In this document: piece by piece, positions 18,302-25,055 of the stretch
Layout of the letters: the number at the start of each line of letters is the position of its first letter
Numbering within the stretch: the stretch's first letter is position 1
NCBI GenBank assembly: GCA_049318625.1
Contig: JBMOGA010000019.1
Coordinates: 1-57,846 of the forward strand
Direction: 5' to 3'
DNA from: JBMOGA01 sp049318625
GTDB lineage: Bacteria; Pseudomonadota; Alphaproteobacteria; Rhizobiales; Hyphomicrobiaceae
DNA: 57,846 nt
Translations under genes and position numbers: made by a program
Notes under the pieces: model-generated
Databases searched by the model: none
What the model saw: only the letters and a program-made list of their open reading frames with translations
What the model was told of the DNA's origin: nothing

Positions 18302-18331
18302 TGCAGCGGACTCGGTGGCCAGAGCCCGGGT

Positions 18332-18351
18332 TTGTTACCGAACGGGAACAT
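18332..18351. promoter_or_regulatory. Operator-like palindrome, site 2 of the hipBA array
   Basis: TTGTTACCGAACGGGAACAT, centre 18341.5, exactly 50 bp from site 1. It matches site 6 (20547-20566) at 18 of 20 positions. Confidence 0.65.
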
Positions 18352-18381
18352 TCACCACCAAACGCCCCCGCCGCCACCCCA

Positions 18382-18401
18382 ATGTTCCCGCTTGGGAACA
18401 T
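18382..18401. promoter_or_regulatory. Operator-like palindrome, site 3 of the hipBA array, at the IS junction
   Basis: ATGTTCCCGCTTGGGAACAT, centre 18391.5, exactly 50 bp from site 2. The IS target duplication (18398-18405) overlaps its last four bases, so the insertion separated it from the hipBA promoter while leaving it intact. Confidence 0.65.
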
Positions 18402-18405
18402 CACT
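18398..18405. repeat. Target site duplication, left copy
   Basis: ACATCACT, identical to 20513-20520 on the other side of the IS element. Eight bases is the duplication length of the IS1595 family. Confidence 0.9.
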
Positions 18406-18429
18406 GGCGATGTTGTACTTGTCAAACCC
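18406..18429 (+). repeat. IS1595 left terminal inverted repeat
   Basis: Starts GGCGATGTTG and ends TCAAACCC. A TTGTCA hexamer inside it (18420-18425) could serve as a -35 box for the DUF3800 gene. Confidence 0.85.
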
Positions 18430-18532
18430 ATGTGGGTTGGCTAAGTGGAGGCCGCCGATGGTAGACACAAGGGCGTGGACGATTCAGCGTATTGCTTCGC
18501 TGCCGCATACGTCTGCAGGGAGGTCAAAGCCA

Positions 18533-19297
18533 ATGGCGATGCTGCAAGCGTACTTCGACGACGCCGGTACGCATGGTGAGGCTCTCATAACGGCTATCGG
18601 AGGCTGGGTAGCGGACATCGAAGCGTGGTCCTCTGCGGAAAAAGCATGGAATCAGACTCTTGACCTCTTTCGTCCATACGGGGTTGAGGCGTATCACTGG
18701 GTTGAAGTGCAAAATAAGTCAGGGAGCTGGCGGGGCGTCCCATCTACGGTGATGCCGGAGGCGCAATTTATGTTTGCCAATGCTCTGTCAAAGGTGCGAC
18801 TGACGCCAATTTGGGCTGCCGTCGTGAACGAAGATTTTCGTGCGTTTGCAACGCCGGAATTTCTAATTCGGTACCCGACACCGTTGGACTTGTGTTACGA
18901 ACAAGTGATGCGTCAGATGTATAGGTGGGCGGCGAAAGAAAACATTGGAGATCCTGTACTGCCAGTTTTCTCGACACAAGTTTCCCATGCCAACAGAATG
19001 ATAGAAGCTTACGAACGTTGGGGATCGTTGACGGATATTAGCGGTTTTGTTGGAGCCATCTCATTCGCGAGCTACCGGCAAGTTATACCACTGCAGTGCG
19101 CAGACCTTATAGCGTCCGAAACGGCCAAGACATGGGAGTCTAGGGAATATTCTGATGGGTCAAGTAAGTGGCAGTTTTCAAGAGTATTGGACAAGGCGGT
19201 CGGCGAGTACGGAAATTTGCTTTACGGCGGTTGCTATGCGGAAACCGGCATGAAAGTTGCCGTTAAGAGGTTCATGGAGACTTTGAAGGCTTCTTGA
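18533..19297 (+). CDS. DUF3800 domain-containing protein, IS passenger
   Basis: A 254-residue protein. The N-terminus LQAYFDDAGTHGEALITAIGGWV carries the DUF3800 acidic signature (usually DESG; here Asp9-Asp10-Ala-Gly), and the C-terminal half has PLQCADLIASE (Gln188, Asp191), matching the QxADxxA motif. The family is predicted to be RNase H-like; biochemical activity is unproven. Start 18533 follows GGGAGG (18519-18524); the frame is open upstream. The gene lies inside the IS1595 element, convergent with the transposase, and its 3' end overlaps a 48-codon minus-strand ORF by 26 bases. Its low GC and AT-rich codons differ from the chromosome, fitting recent transfer. Confidence 0.85.
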   Translation: MAMLQAYFDDAGTHGEALITAIGGWVADIEAWSSAEKAWNQTLDLFRPYGVEAYHWVEVQNKSGSWRGVPSTVMPEAQFMFANALSKVRLTPIWAAVVNEDFRAFATPEFLIRYPTPLDLCYEQVMRQMYRWAAKENIGDPVLPVFSTQVSHANRMIEAYERWGSLTDISGFVGAISFASYRQVIPLQCADLIASETAKTWESREYSDGSSKWQFSRVLDKAVGEYGNLLYGGCYAETGMKVAVKRFMETLKAS

Positions 19298-19418
19298 CAG
19301 TCAGTCTCTTAAACGTTTCTTCGGCCTCCTTCTTATTGACGCCGATCTTCTCAGCCGTCTCAACAAACCGCTTGAACTGGTCTTCTGGTTTTTCTTCCGG
19401 TGTTTTCTTCTTAGGCAT
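19272..19418 (-). CDS. Small 48-residue IS1595-associated ORF
   Basis: A lysine/glutamate-rich peptide, MPKKKTPEEKPEDQFKRF then VETAEKIGVNKKEAEETFKRL and a basic tail. Its ATG at 19418 overlaps the transposase stop (TAA at 19411-19413) by eight bases, which suggests translational coupling. Similar small PEEQFKRFVETA-type proteins often accompany this transposase group as far as I recall. It is predicted helical with no known fold. Its role in transposition is unknown. It overlaps the 3' end of the DUF3800 gene on the other strand. Confidence 0.7.
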   Translation of the reverse strand: MPKKKTPEEKPEDQFKRFVETAEKIGVNKKEAEETFKRLTVKKPSKSP

Positions 19419-20367
19419 CCGTCACTTGCTGGTTAGTCGTTCGATAGGTCAGCCGCTTACCAACGGCACCTTCGACCGCACGGGCTGCACGTTCTTGGTC
19501 ATCAACGCCAAGCTTGACGCGATTGTTATACCGGAAATCGAACTCGGCCAGATACCGATGTAGATGCTTCTCTGCACAGTGCTGGTAGACGCCGCGCATG
19601 CCACGCTTGAACAGTGAGAAGTAGCCTTCGACGGTGTTGGTGTGAATGTCGCCGGTTATCCACTCACTGCGGGCTTCCGACACGTACTCGTCGCGGAAGT
19701 GGTTGATCCGAGCATGGTGTGCAGCGTGGTTCTGCACCGGGTCATAAATGCGGCTTTCGTCGGTGATAACGACCGCCTCGCTGCTGATGTTCTCCCGGAT
19801 GATCGGCATGACGGTTGCGGTGTTTGCCTTGTCGACGTGGAAGCTGCGGGCTTGGCCATGCCGATTGACGAGGGTCACAACGGCCCGCTTGTGACCGTAT
19901 CCGCCCTTCGCCTTTTGGGTTCCGTCCTTGGTGCCGATGTAGGTCTCATCCACTTCGACCACGCCGCTATCACCAGATCCGCCCATGGGTGCCAGCGATC
20001 CCGACCGCATCGCTTCACGGATGCGGTGCGACATGAACCAAGCCGACTTGAGGGTGACGCCGAGGGTCCGGCTCAACTGGTTCGAGCTGATCCCCTTCTT
20101 CGATCCGGCAAGTAAGTAGAACGCCTGAAGCCACAGGTGCATCTGGATGTGGCTTTTCTCGAAGATGGTACCGATCTTGACGTTGAACTGCTTGCGGCAA
20201 GCATAGCACTTGTAAAGGCCGATGCGGGTTGCCTTTCCCTGCATCTTGGACACACGCTTGTCTTCGCCGCAGTGGGCGCACACGGCGCCATTCGGCCAGA
20301 TCCGGGCTTCAACCCAAGCGTAAGCCGCTTCTTCATTCTGGAGATGCTTTTGCGAAAGCAGAGACAT
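19411..20367 (-). CDS. IS1595-family (ISNwi1-like) transposase
   Basis: A 318-residue transposase. The N-terminal zinc ribbon has Cys30, Cys33, Cys54 and Cys57 (CAHC ... CYAC), followed by an HTH-like stretch (SSNQLSRTLGVTLKSAWFMSHRIREAM). The DDE catalytic set is visible as Asp140 in VEVDETYIG, Asp203 in VITDESRIYDP and Glu247 in HTNTVEGYFSLFKRGMRGVYQH. The frame is intact, so the enzyme may be active. Start taken at 20367 (MSLLSQKHLQNEEAAYAW). Two copies of the hipBA-type palindrome lie 18-86 bases upstream of this ATG, in its probable promoter. Confidence 0.95.
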   Translation of the reverse strand: MSLLSQKHLQNEEAAYAWVEARIWPNGAVCAHCGEDKRVSKMQGKATRIGLYKCYACRKQFNVKIGTIFEKSHIQMHLWLQAFYLLAGSKKGISSNQLSRTLGVTLKSAWFMSHRIREAMRSGSLAPMGGSGDSGVVEVDETYIGTKDGTQKAKGGYGHKRAVVTLVNRHGQARSFHVDKANTATVMPIIRENISSEAVVITDESRIYDPVQNHAAHHARINHFRDEYVSEARSEWITGDIHTNTVEGYFSLFKRGMRGVYQHCAEKHLHRYLAEFDFRYNNRVKLGVDDQERAARAVEGAVGKRLTYRTTNQQVTDA

Positions 20368-20382
20368 GGCGCTGAAACATTC

Positions 20383-20402
20383 GTGATACCGATCGGTAAC
20401 AT
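20383..20402. promoter_or_regulatory. Operator-like palindrome inside the IS, site 4
   Basis: GTGATACCGATCGGTAACAT, centre 20392.5. The last 18 bases are the exact reverse complement of 18282-18299 (site 1). It lies 16 bases upstream of the transposase ATG, where binding could block transcription. Confidence 0.65.
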
Positions 20403-20432
20403 TTGGTCGTCGGATGCGCGAATCGTGTGGTA

Positions 20433-20452
20433 ATGTGCGCGAGCGGTAACAA
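20433..20452. promoter_or_regulatory. Degenerate operator-like palindrome inside the IS, site 5
   Basis: ATGTGCGCGAGCGGTAACAA, matching ATGTTACCGATCGGTAACAT at 15 of 20 positions with an intact CGGTAACA half. Centre 20442.5, exactly 50 bp from site 4. Confidence 0.5.
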
Positions 20453-20488
20453 CATCCTGACCGTAACCTCACCATACACAAGATGATG

Positions 20489-20512
20489 GGGTTTGGCAAG
20501 TATAATAACACC
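20489..20512 (-). repeat. IS1595 right terminal inverted repeat
   Basis: Its complement starts GGTGTTATTA and ends CCAAACCC, 18 of 24 identical with the left repeat. Confidence 0.85.
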
Positions 20513-20520
20513 ACATCACT
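20513..20520. repeat. Target site duplication, right copy
   Basis: ACATCACT, identical to 18398-18405. Its final T is also the first base of the predicted hipBA -35 hexamer. Confidence 0.9.
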
Positions 20521-20548
20521 TGCCGAATCGCCCCTTCTCACCTAATAT
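20520..20548 (+). promoter_or_regulatory. Predicted hipBA promoter
   Basis: TTGCCG (20520-20525), a 17-base spacer, then TAATAT (20543-20548). The palindrome at 20547-20566 overlaps the -10 box and the expected start site, the usual position for an autorepressor. The IS junction is directly upstream. Confidence 0.55.
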
Positions 20549-20566
20549 GTTACCGATCGGGAACAT
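20547..20566. promoter_or_regulatory. Operator-like palindrome, site 6 (hipBA promoter operator)
   Basis: ATGTTACCGATCGGGAACAT, centre 20556.5. Removing the IS and one target copy places it exactly 50 bp from site 3. It is 20 bases upstream of the hipB ATG. Confidence 0.7.
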
Positions 20567-20586
20567 AGCCCCGGGAGGCCGCCGCC

Positions 20587-20895
20587 ATGCTCGCCAAGAC
20601 CGACCCCACCGAAGACCGCTCCAAGGGCCGGGAGGCGGCCGCGCGATTCGGCCGGCTGGTGCGCGAGCGGCGCGAGGCGCTGGGCCTGCGCCAGGACGAC
20701 GTGGCGCTGGCGACCGGTGTCGGCCGGCGCTTCATCGTCGACCTCGAGGCCGGCAAGGCCAGCTGCCAGCTCGGCAAGGCGCTGCTGGTCGCCGAGGCCG
20801 TCGGGCTGCGCCCCTTCGATCTCATGACCGAGACCAACGCCGACAACGCCCTGTTGCCCGACCTCCCCGACGACGACGGCCTGCCACCGCCATGA
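20587..20895 (+). CDS. hipB: HipB-like XRE family antitoxin/repressor
   Basis: A 102-residue protein. An XRE helix-turn-helix covers about residues 20-76 (FGRLVRERREALGLRQDDVALATGVGRRFIVDLEAGK), followed by a short acidic, proline-rich tail (LLPDLPDDDGLPPP). HipB proteins neutralise the HipA kinase and repress their own operon by binding several operators. The ribosome site CGGGAGG precedes ATG 20587. The six palindromes nearby are its most likely DNA targets, by inference. It is joined to hipA through a 28-codon bridging frame. Confidence 0.9.
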   Translation: MLAKTDPTEDRSKGREAAARFGRLVRERREALGLRQDDVALATGVGRRFIVDLEAGKASCQLGKALLVAEAVGLRPFDLMTETNADNALLPDLPDDDGLPPP

Positions 20896-20978
20896 GTCCG
20901 AGCCATCCACCCCGGCCGGGCCCCGGCCCTGCAAGCGGCCGAACGGACGCCGGCGCGAGCGCCGGACCTGAACAATGA
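20892..20978 (+). CDS. 28-codon bridging ORF between hipB and hipA
   Basis: Its ATG overlaps the hipB stop (ATGA at 20892-20895) and its stop overlaps the hipA ATG (ATGA at 20975-20978). The product would be Pro/Gly/Ala-rich (MSPSHPPRPGPGPASGRT...). It probably serves to carry ribosomes from hipB to hipA for coupled translation rather than to make a useful peptide. It may equally be chance in high-GC DNA. Confidence 0.35.
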   Translation: MSPSHPPRPGPGPASGRTDAGASAGPEQ

Positions 20979-22360
20979 CCACCACCGAGCTGCCCGTTTT
21001 CTACGAGACCCGCCGCGTCGGCACCATCGAGGTGCATGCGGACGGGCCGTCCTTCGTCTACGACCCCGGCTGGCTCGCCACCCGCGGCGCCTTCCCGCTG
21101 TCCATCCTCATGCCGCTGTCGCCGCGCCGCGTGCCGCCAGCGACCTTCCTCAACTGGGCCTCCAACCTGCTGCCCGAAGGCGCCCAGCTGCGCGCCGTCG
21201 GCCTGAAACTCGGCGCCGCGCCCGAAGATGTCGTCGCCATCCTCGCCGAGATCGGCCGTGACACGGCGGGCGCTCTCTCCATCGGCAAGCCGGGCTCCGC
21301 GAGCCCGGGCGGCTGGCGCCCAGTGCCCGATGAAGCGGCGCTCGAACGCATCATCGGCGAGCTCCCCCTGAAGCCGTTCCTCGCCGGCGAGGACGGTGTC
21401 TCGATGTCGCTCGCCGGCGTGCAGAGCAAGATCGGCGTCGCCATCGATACCGACGGCCGCATCTGCATCCCCGTCGACGGGGCGCCATCGACCTACATCC
21501 TCAAACCGGACAGCGACCGCCTGTTCGGCGGCACACAGAACGAAGCGCTGTGCCTCGTGCTCGCACGTCGCTGCGGCCTCAAGGCCCCGCCCGTCACCAC
21601 CGGCCGCGCCGGCAGCCGCAGCTACCTGCTGGTCACCCGCTACGACCGTGTCGAACAGGCCGGCCGTTGGCGCCGTCTGCATCAGGAAGATTTCTGTCAG
21701 GCGCTGGGCAAGCCCCCCTCGGCGAAATACGAGTCCAACCAGACCGGCATCCGCGGCCCGTCGATCGCCGACATGTTCGCGCTGACCCGCAACGCCATGC
21801 GCGCGCCCGACGTCATCAATCTGCTCGACTACGTGATCTTCAATGTTCTCGCCTGCAACACCGACGCACACGCCAAGAACTACTCACTGATGATTTCGGG
21901 CAAGGGCTTCGAACTGGCGCCGATCTACGACGTCATGTGCGCGGCGGCGTGGGAGAACGTCACCCGCAATCTCGCCCAGAAGATCGCGGGCAAGAACCGC
22001 GGCGAGCATCTGAAGCGGCGCCATTGGCAGGCGCTGGCCACCGATTGTGGGCTCAATCCGACACGTCTCGTTGCCCGCGTGGAAACCCTGGCTCGCGCCA
22101 TGCTCCGGGAGGCGACTGCGGCCGCTGGCGAGGTGGCCGCCATGCCGGCCGGCACGCACGTGCTGATGCCAACCTTCGTCGCCGCGATCGAAGGGCGCGC
22201 CCGCGCCATCCTCGCGGGACTGAGCGACACCGCGCCACCCGAGGTGGCCCCGTCGGAACCATCGGCGGAAGCGACGTCACCCATGGTCGCCGCCACCCCG
22301 CCGACCAAACCCAAGTCGCGCCGCAAGCCCAGCACACCACGCAAGACGAACAAAGCCTAA
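20975..22360 (+). CDS. hipA: HipA family serine/threonine kinase toxin
   Basis: A 461-residue HipA. The N-terminal subdomain covers residues 1-110. The nucleotide loop with the autophosphorylated-serine motif is SLAGVQSK (145-152), followed by YILKPDS, SYLLVTRYDR and LHQEDFCQALG. The catalytic loop is NTDAHAKNYS (Asp297) and the metal-binding Asp319 is in APIYDV. All catalytic residues are present, so the kinase looks functional. In E. coli HipA phosphorylates GltX; the target here is unknown. An unusual feature is a disordered Pro/Ser then Lys/Arg-rich tail (about 415-461, ending KSRRKPSTPRKTNKA). It forms an operon with hipB. Confidence 0.95.
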   Translation: MTTTELPVFYETRRVGTIEVHADGPSFVYDPGWLATRGAFPLSILMPLSPRRVPPATFLNWASNLLPEGAQLRAVGLKLGAAPEDVVAILAEIGRDTAGALSIGKPGSASPGGWRPVPDEAALERIIGELPLKPFLAGEDGVSMSLAGVQSKIGVAIDTDGRICIPVDGAPSTYILKPDSDRLFGGTQNEALCLVLARRCGLKAPPVTTGRAGSRSYLLVTRYDRVEQAGRWRRLHQEDFCQALGKPPSAKYESNQTGIRGPSIADMFALTRNAMRAPDVINLLDYVIFNVLACNTDAHAKNYSLMISGKGFELAPIYDVMCAAAWENVTRNLAQKIAGKNRGEHLKRRHWQALATDCGLNPTRLVARVETLARAMLREATAAAGEVAAMPAGTHVLMPTFVAAIEGRARAILAGLSDTAPPEVAPSEPSAEATSPMVAATPPTKPKSRRKPSTPRKTNKA

Positions 22361-22393
22361 CGCGCCCGACGCCACCCCTGGGCGAAAGGCGGT

Positions 22394-23170
22394 CTAGGCC
22401 GCCAGCCGCATGGCGAGCCCGGCCTTGGCCATGTGCGCCTTGGCCTCACCGATCGTGTAGGTGCCGAAGTGGAAGATCGAGGCGGCCAGGACGGCGTTGG
22501 CGTGCCCCTCGGTGACCCCGGCGACCAGATGATCGAGCGTGCCGACCCCGCCCGAGGCGATCACCGGCACGCTGACGGCATCCGCCACCGCGCGCGTCAA
22601 AGCGAGATCGAATCCGGCCTTGGTGCCGTCGCGATCCATCGACGTCAGCAGGATCTCGCCCGCCCCGAGGTCCACGACCTCGCGCGCATAGTCGACAGCA
22701 TCGAGCCCCGTCGGCTTGCGCCCGCCGTGAGTGAAGATCTCCCAGCGCGCCGGCGCTCCCTCGGCCGACACCCGTTTGGCGTCGATGGCGACGACGATGC
22801 ACTGTGCCCCGAACTTCTCCGACGCCTCGCGCACGAAATCGCGGCGCGTCACCGCGGCGGTATTGATCGACGCCTTGTCGGCGCCCGCCTTCAACAGGGT
22901 GCGGATATCCTCGACCGTGCGCACCCCGCCGCCGACCGTCAGCGGCATGAAACACCGTTCCGCCGTGCGCTGGACGATGTCGAGCAGGATGCCGCGATCC
23001 TCGTGGCTCGCCGTGATGTCGAGGAAGCAAAGTTCGTCCGCTCCCGCCGCGTCATAGGCCGCCGCCGCCTCCACCGGATCGCCGGCGTCGACCAGATCGA
23101 CGAAGTTGATGCCCTTGACGACGCGCCCGTCCTTGACGTCGAGGCAGGGGATGATGCGGATCTTCAACAT
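22394..23170 (-). CDS. hisF: Imidazole glycerol phosphate synthase cyclase subunit
   Basis: The 258-residue TIM-barrel cyclase that with HisH makes imidazole glycerol phosphate and AICAR. It has the start LKIRIIPCLDVKDGRVVKG with catalytic Asp, PLTVGGGVRTVEDIRTLL, the second catalytic Asp in LTSMDRDGTKAGFDL and VIASGGVGTLDHL. It is separated from hisA by a convergent small gene. Its start is 60 bases from the divergent gene at 23231. Confidence 0.98.
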   Translation of the reverse strand: MLKIRIIPCLDVKDGRVVKGINFVDLVDAGDPVEAAAAYDAAGADELCFLDITASHEDRGILLDIVQRTAERCFMPLTVGGGVRTVEDIRTLLKAGADKASINTAAVTRRDFVREASEKFGAQCIVVAIDAKRVSAEGAPARWEIFTHGGRKPTGLDAVDYAREVVDLGAGEILLTSMDRDGTKAGFDLALTRAVADAVSVPVIASGGVGTLDHLVAGVTEGHANAVLAASIFHFGTYTIGEAKAHMAKAGLAMRLAA

Positions 23171-23230
23171 CGGCCAACGCTCCGTAGTGGTATGATCTGG
23201 TCAAAGATCGGTGATTCGCCCGAGGCCCCG

Positions 23231-23728
23231 ATGGCAAAGTTGGACCGCAAGCTCGACGCCGTGGCAGAGGCCATCGGGCGCCATGCGCTCGAACCCGAGC
23301 ACGTCGCCGTTCTGCGCGATCGTATCGCACGCATCGGCGCTGCCAAGGCCGACGGATCACGGCTGGCCGTGGCGTCGCGCGATCTCGAAATCGTGGCCCG
23401 CCAGTTGGCCGAGCTGGCCCGACGCAGCGAAGGCCGCCCGATCGACCCCACGCTGATCGAGGGCCTTGCCCCGTCGGTGCGAACGCGCGTCGAAACGCGG
23501 CTCTCGAACGCCACCCGGCGCCTCGCCGCCAACGCACGGCGCAACGGCCCGGCCGCGCAAGGCGACGCTCCCGACGCGGCGTTTCGCTGTGTGCACGATC
23601 TCGACGACTGCCTGGCCCGCGCGAAAACGGCCAGTGCCAAGGTCTGGTGCAATATCGCGATGGTCGTCTGTCTCGTGCGCACGGTCCTGCCGGTGATCGT
23701 CAAGCCGGGCGCGTCGACCGGCCGATGA
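23231..23728 (+). CDS. Hypothetical protein between hisF and hisA
   Basis: A 165-residue protein, mostly charged helices (MAKLDRKLDAVAEAIGRHALE, VAVLRDRIARIGAAKADG, LEIVARQLAELARRSEGR), then a C-terminal segment with CVHDLDDCLARAKTASAKVWC and a hydrophobic stretch NIAMVVCLVRTVLPVIV that could be a membrane anchor. No family recognised. GAGG stands just before ATG 23231; an ATG at 23192 is also possible. It lies on the strand opposite to the his genes and overlaps the hisA 3' end by 29 bases. Its codon pattern is chromosome-like. Confidence 0.6.
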   Translation: MAKLDRKLDAVAEAIGRHALEPEHVAVLRDRIARIGAAKADGSRLAVASRDLEIVARQLAELARRSEGRPIDPTLIEGLAPSVRTRVETRLSNATRRLAANARRNGPAAQGDAPDAAFRCVHDLDDCLARAKTASAKVWCNIAMVVCLVRTVLPVIVKPGASTGR

Positions 23729-24440
23729 GCGCCAGCGCCGCCTGCGCATCCAACCGCCCGTCGTAGAGCGCGCGGCCAGTGATCGCGCCTTCCAGCATGG
23801 CGTGCTCGGGGCGCAGCAACGCCTCGACATCGGCCAGTGAGGCGAGCCCGCCCGAGGCGATGACCGGGATCCTGGTCGCCCGCGCCAGCGCCGCAGTGGC
23901 TTCGAGATTCAGCCCCTTCAGCATGCCGTCGCGGCCGATGTCGGTGAACACGATGGCCGCGACGCCCGCGTCCTCGAAGCGCCGCGCCAGCTCGACGGCC
24001 GTCATCTGGCTGGTCTCGGCCCAGCCCTCGACGGCCACCTTGCCGTCGCGCGCATCGATGCCGACGACGATCCGGCCCGGGTGGCGCCGGCAGGCATCCT
24101 TGACGAGACCTGGATCGCGGACCGCGATCGTCCCCAGGATGACGCGGCGGATGCCCTTCTCGAGCCACAGGTCGATCGTGGCGTGATCGCGGATGCCGCC
24201 GCCGAGCTGCACGGGAACCGAGACGGCCGCCAGGATCGCATCCACCGCGGCCCCGTTGACCGGCTTGCCGGCGAACGCCCCGTTGAGATCGACGACATGG
24301 ACCCACTCGAAGCCTTGCGCCTGGAACGACCGGGCCTGCGCGGCCGGATCGGTGTTGAACACCGTCGCCTCGGCCATGTCGCCGAGTTTCAGACGCACGC
24401 AATGGCCGTCCTTGAGATCGATGGCAGGAAACAGGATCAC
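23700..24440 (-). CDS. hisA: Phosphoribosylformimino-AImCAR phosphoribosyl isomerase
   Basis: The 246-residue TIM-barrel isomerase of histidine synthesis. FPAIDLKDGHCVRL holds the catalytic Asp, then VQLGGGIRDHATIDLWL, the second catalytic Asp in FTDIGRDGMLKGLN and VIASGGLASLADVEALL. Half-barrel repeats resemble hisF as expected. It belongs to the minus-strand order hisB, hisH, hisA, hisF. It is divergent from the gene at 24545. Confidence 0.98.
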   Translation of the reverse strand: MILFPAIDLKDGHCVRLKLGDMAEATVFNTDPAAQARSFQAQGFEWVHVVDLNGAFAGKPVNGAAVDAILAAVSVPVQLGGGIRDHATIDLWLEKGIRRVILGTIAVRDPGLVKDACRRHPGRIVVGIDARDGKVAVEGWAETSQMTAVELARRFEDAGVAAIVFTDIGRDGMLKGLNLEATAALARATRIPVIASGGLASLADVEALLRPEHAMLEGAITGRALYDGRLDAQAALALIGRSTRPA

Positions 24441-24544
24441 ATCGGCACCCGCTGACGAGGCCGCGCGCGGCGCCTCGGAATTGCTATTTTGTTCCCGGAT
24501 GACTGGCGGCTCGTCCGAGCCAAGTCAAGCGTTGTCCACGGTCC

Positions 24545-24979
24545 ATGATCGCCATCACCACCGAGCTGCCCATCGCGCCGCACGCTGCCCGTCCGCCGAA
24601 GCCGCTGTCGATGGAGGATGCCGTCGACATCTGGATCGCCCGCTGGCTGCGCGTACCCCGCCGGGTGCTCTGCCAACGGTATGATTGCGACCCGCGCCGC
24701 CTCTACGAGATCTGGGAGCAGACGAAGTTCGCCGGCAGCCACCCGATGGCCGTCGAAGCGTTCCGGCAGCGCTATCCGACCCTCGTCGACCGCATCGACT
24801 ACGGCCCCCACCGCCGCGTCCCCAAGGCGCCGCCCGCCGACCAGCTCCCTCTCTTCGAGGAGCCGCCACCGCGCCGCCCGATTTCCTCCCTCATGGGAAC
24901 AAAAACCGAACCTAGGCTGGACTCATCGATTGTTTCGTGTCATGTTCTTCCTACGTTCCCAACCCCCGGAACGCCTTGA
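24545..24979 (+). CDS. Hypothetical protein upstream of hisA
   Basis: A 144-residue protein of unknown function. The core, residues 20-85, reads SMEDAVDIWIARWLRVPRRVLCQRYDCDPRRLYEIWEQ then FRQRYPTLVDRIDYGPHRRVP, which looks like a folded helical unit, possibly HTH. The last 35 residues after DQLPLFEEPPPRRP are low in conserved character. The PLF ending resembles termini of other small proteins. It is divergent from hisA and 76 bases before the Cas2-like gene. Confidence 0.6.
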   Translation: MIAITTELPIAPHAARPPKPLSMEDAVDIWIARWLRVPRRVLCQRYDCDPRRLYEIWEQTKFAGSHPMAVEAFRQRYPTLVDRIDYGPHRRVPKAPPADQLPLFEEPPPRRPISSLMGTKTEPRLDSSIVSCHVLPTFPTPGTP

Positions 24980-25055
24980 AGGAGTGAAGCGTCCGCGTTC
25001 AGCGTCCCTGTGTTGCGTATTTCTCCCCGCACCCACCCAGCCGCGAGAGCCCCCC

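Larger units (their letters stand above)
18406..20512 (-). mobile_element. IS1595-family insertion sequence with DUF3800 passenger gene
   Basis: A 2107-bp element bounded by 24-bp imperfect terminal inverted repeats: 18406-18429 (GGCGATGTTGTACTTG then TCAAACCC) and 20489-20512 (complement GGTGTTATTATACTTG then CCAAACCC), agreeing at 18 of 24 positions. ACATCACT flanks both ends. It holds a complete ISNwi1-like transposase gene on the minus strand, a 48-codon ORF overlapping the transposase stop, and a convergent DUF3800 gene. Base composition is visibly lower in GC than the neighbours, most clearly in the DUF3800 gene. The intact ends, perfect duplication and open transposase suggest a recent insertion. 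It sits in the operator array of the hipBA operon. Confidence 0.92.

Noticed and set aside
18161..18532. An upstream extension of the DUF3800 frame into nth
   Set aside because: It crosses the IS left end and the operator array; family similarity begins only at 18533 with a good ribosome site.
18243..20586. CRISPR-like array made of the 50-bp-spaced palindromes
   Set aside because: Only six imperfect copies, some inside an IS, spacers not uniform in origin and no cas genes; operators explain them better.
21550..22515. A 321-codon plus-strand frame overlapping hipA and hisF
   Set aside because: It is a shadow frame of hipA with Arg/Pro-rich composition and no domain.
23164..24402. A long minus-strand frame across hisA and its neighbour
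   Set aside because: It is in a different frame from hisA, which is complete and well recognised, and has Arg/Gly/Ala-rich composition.
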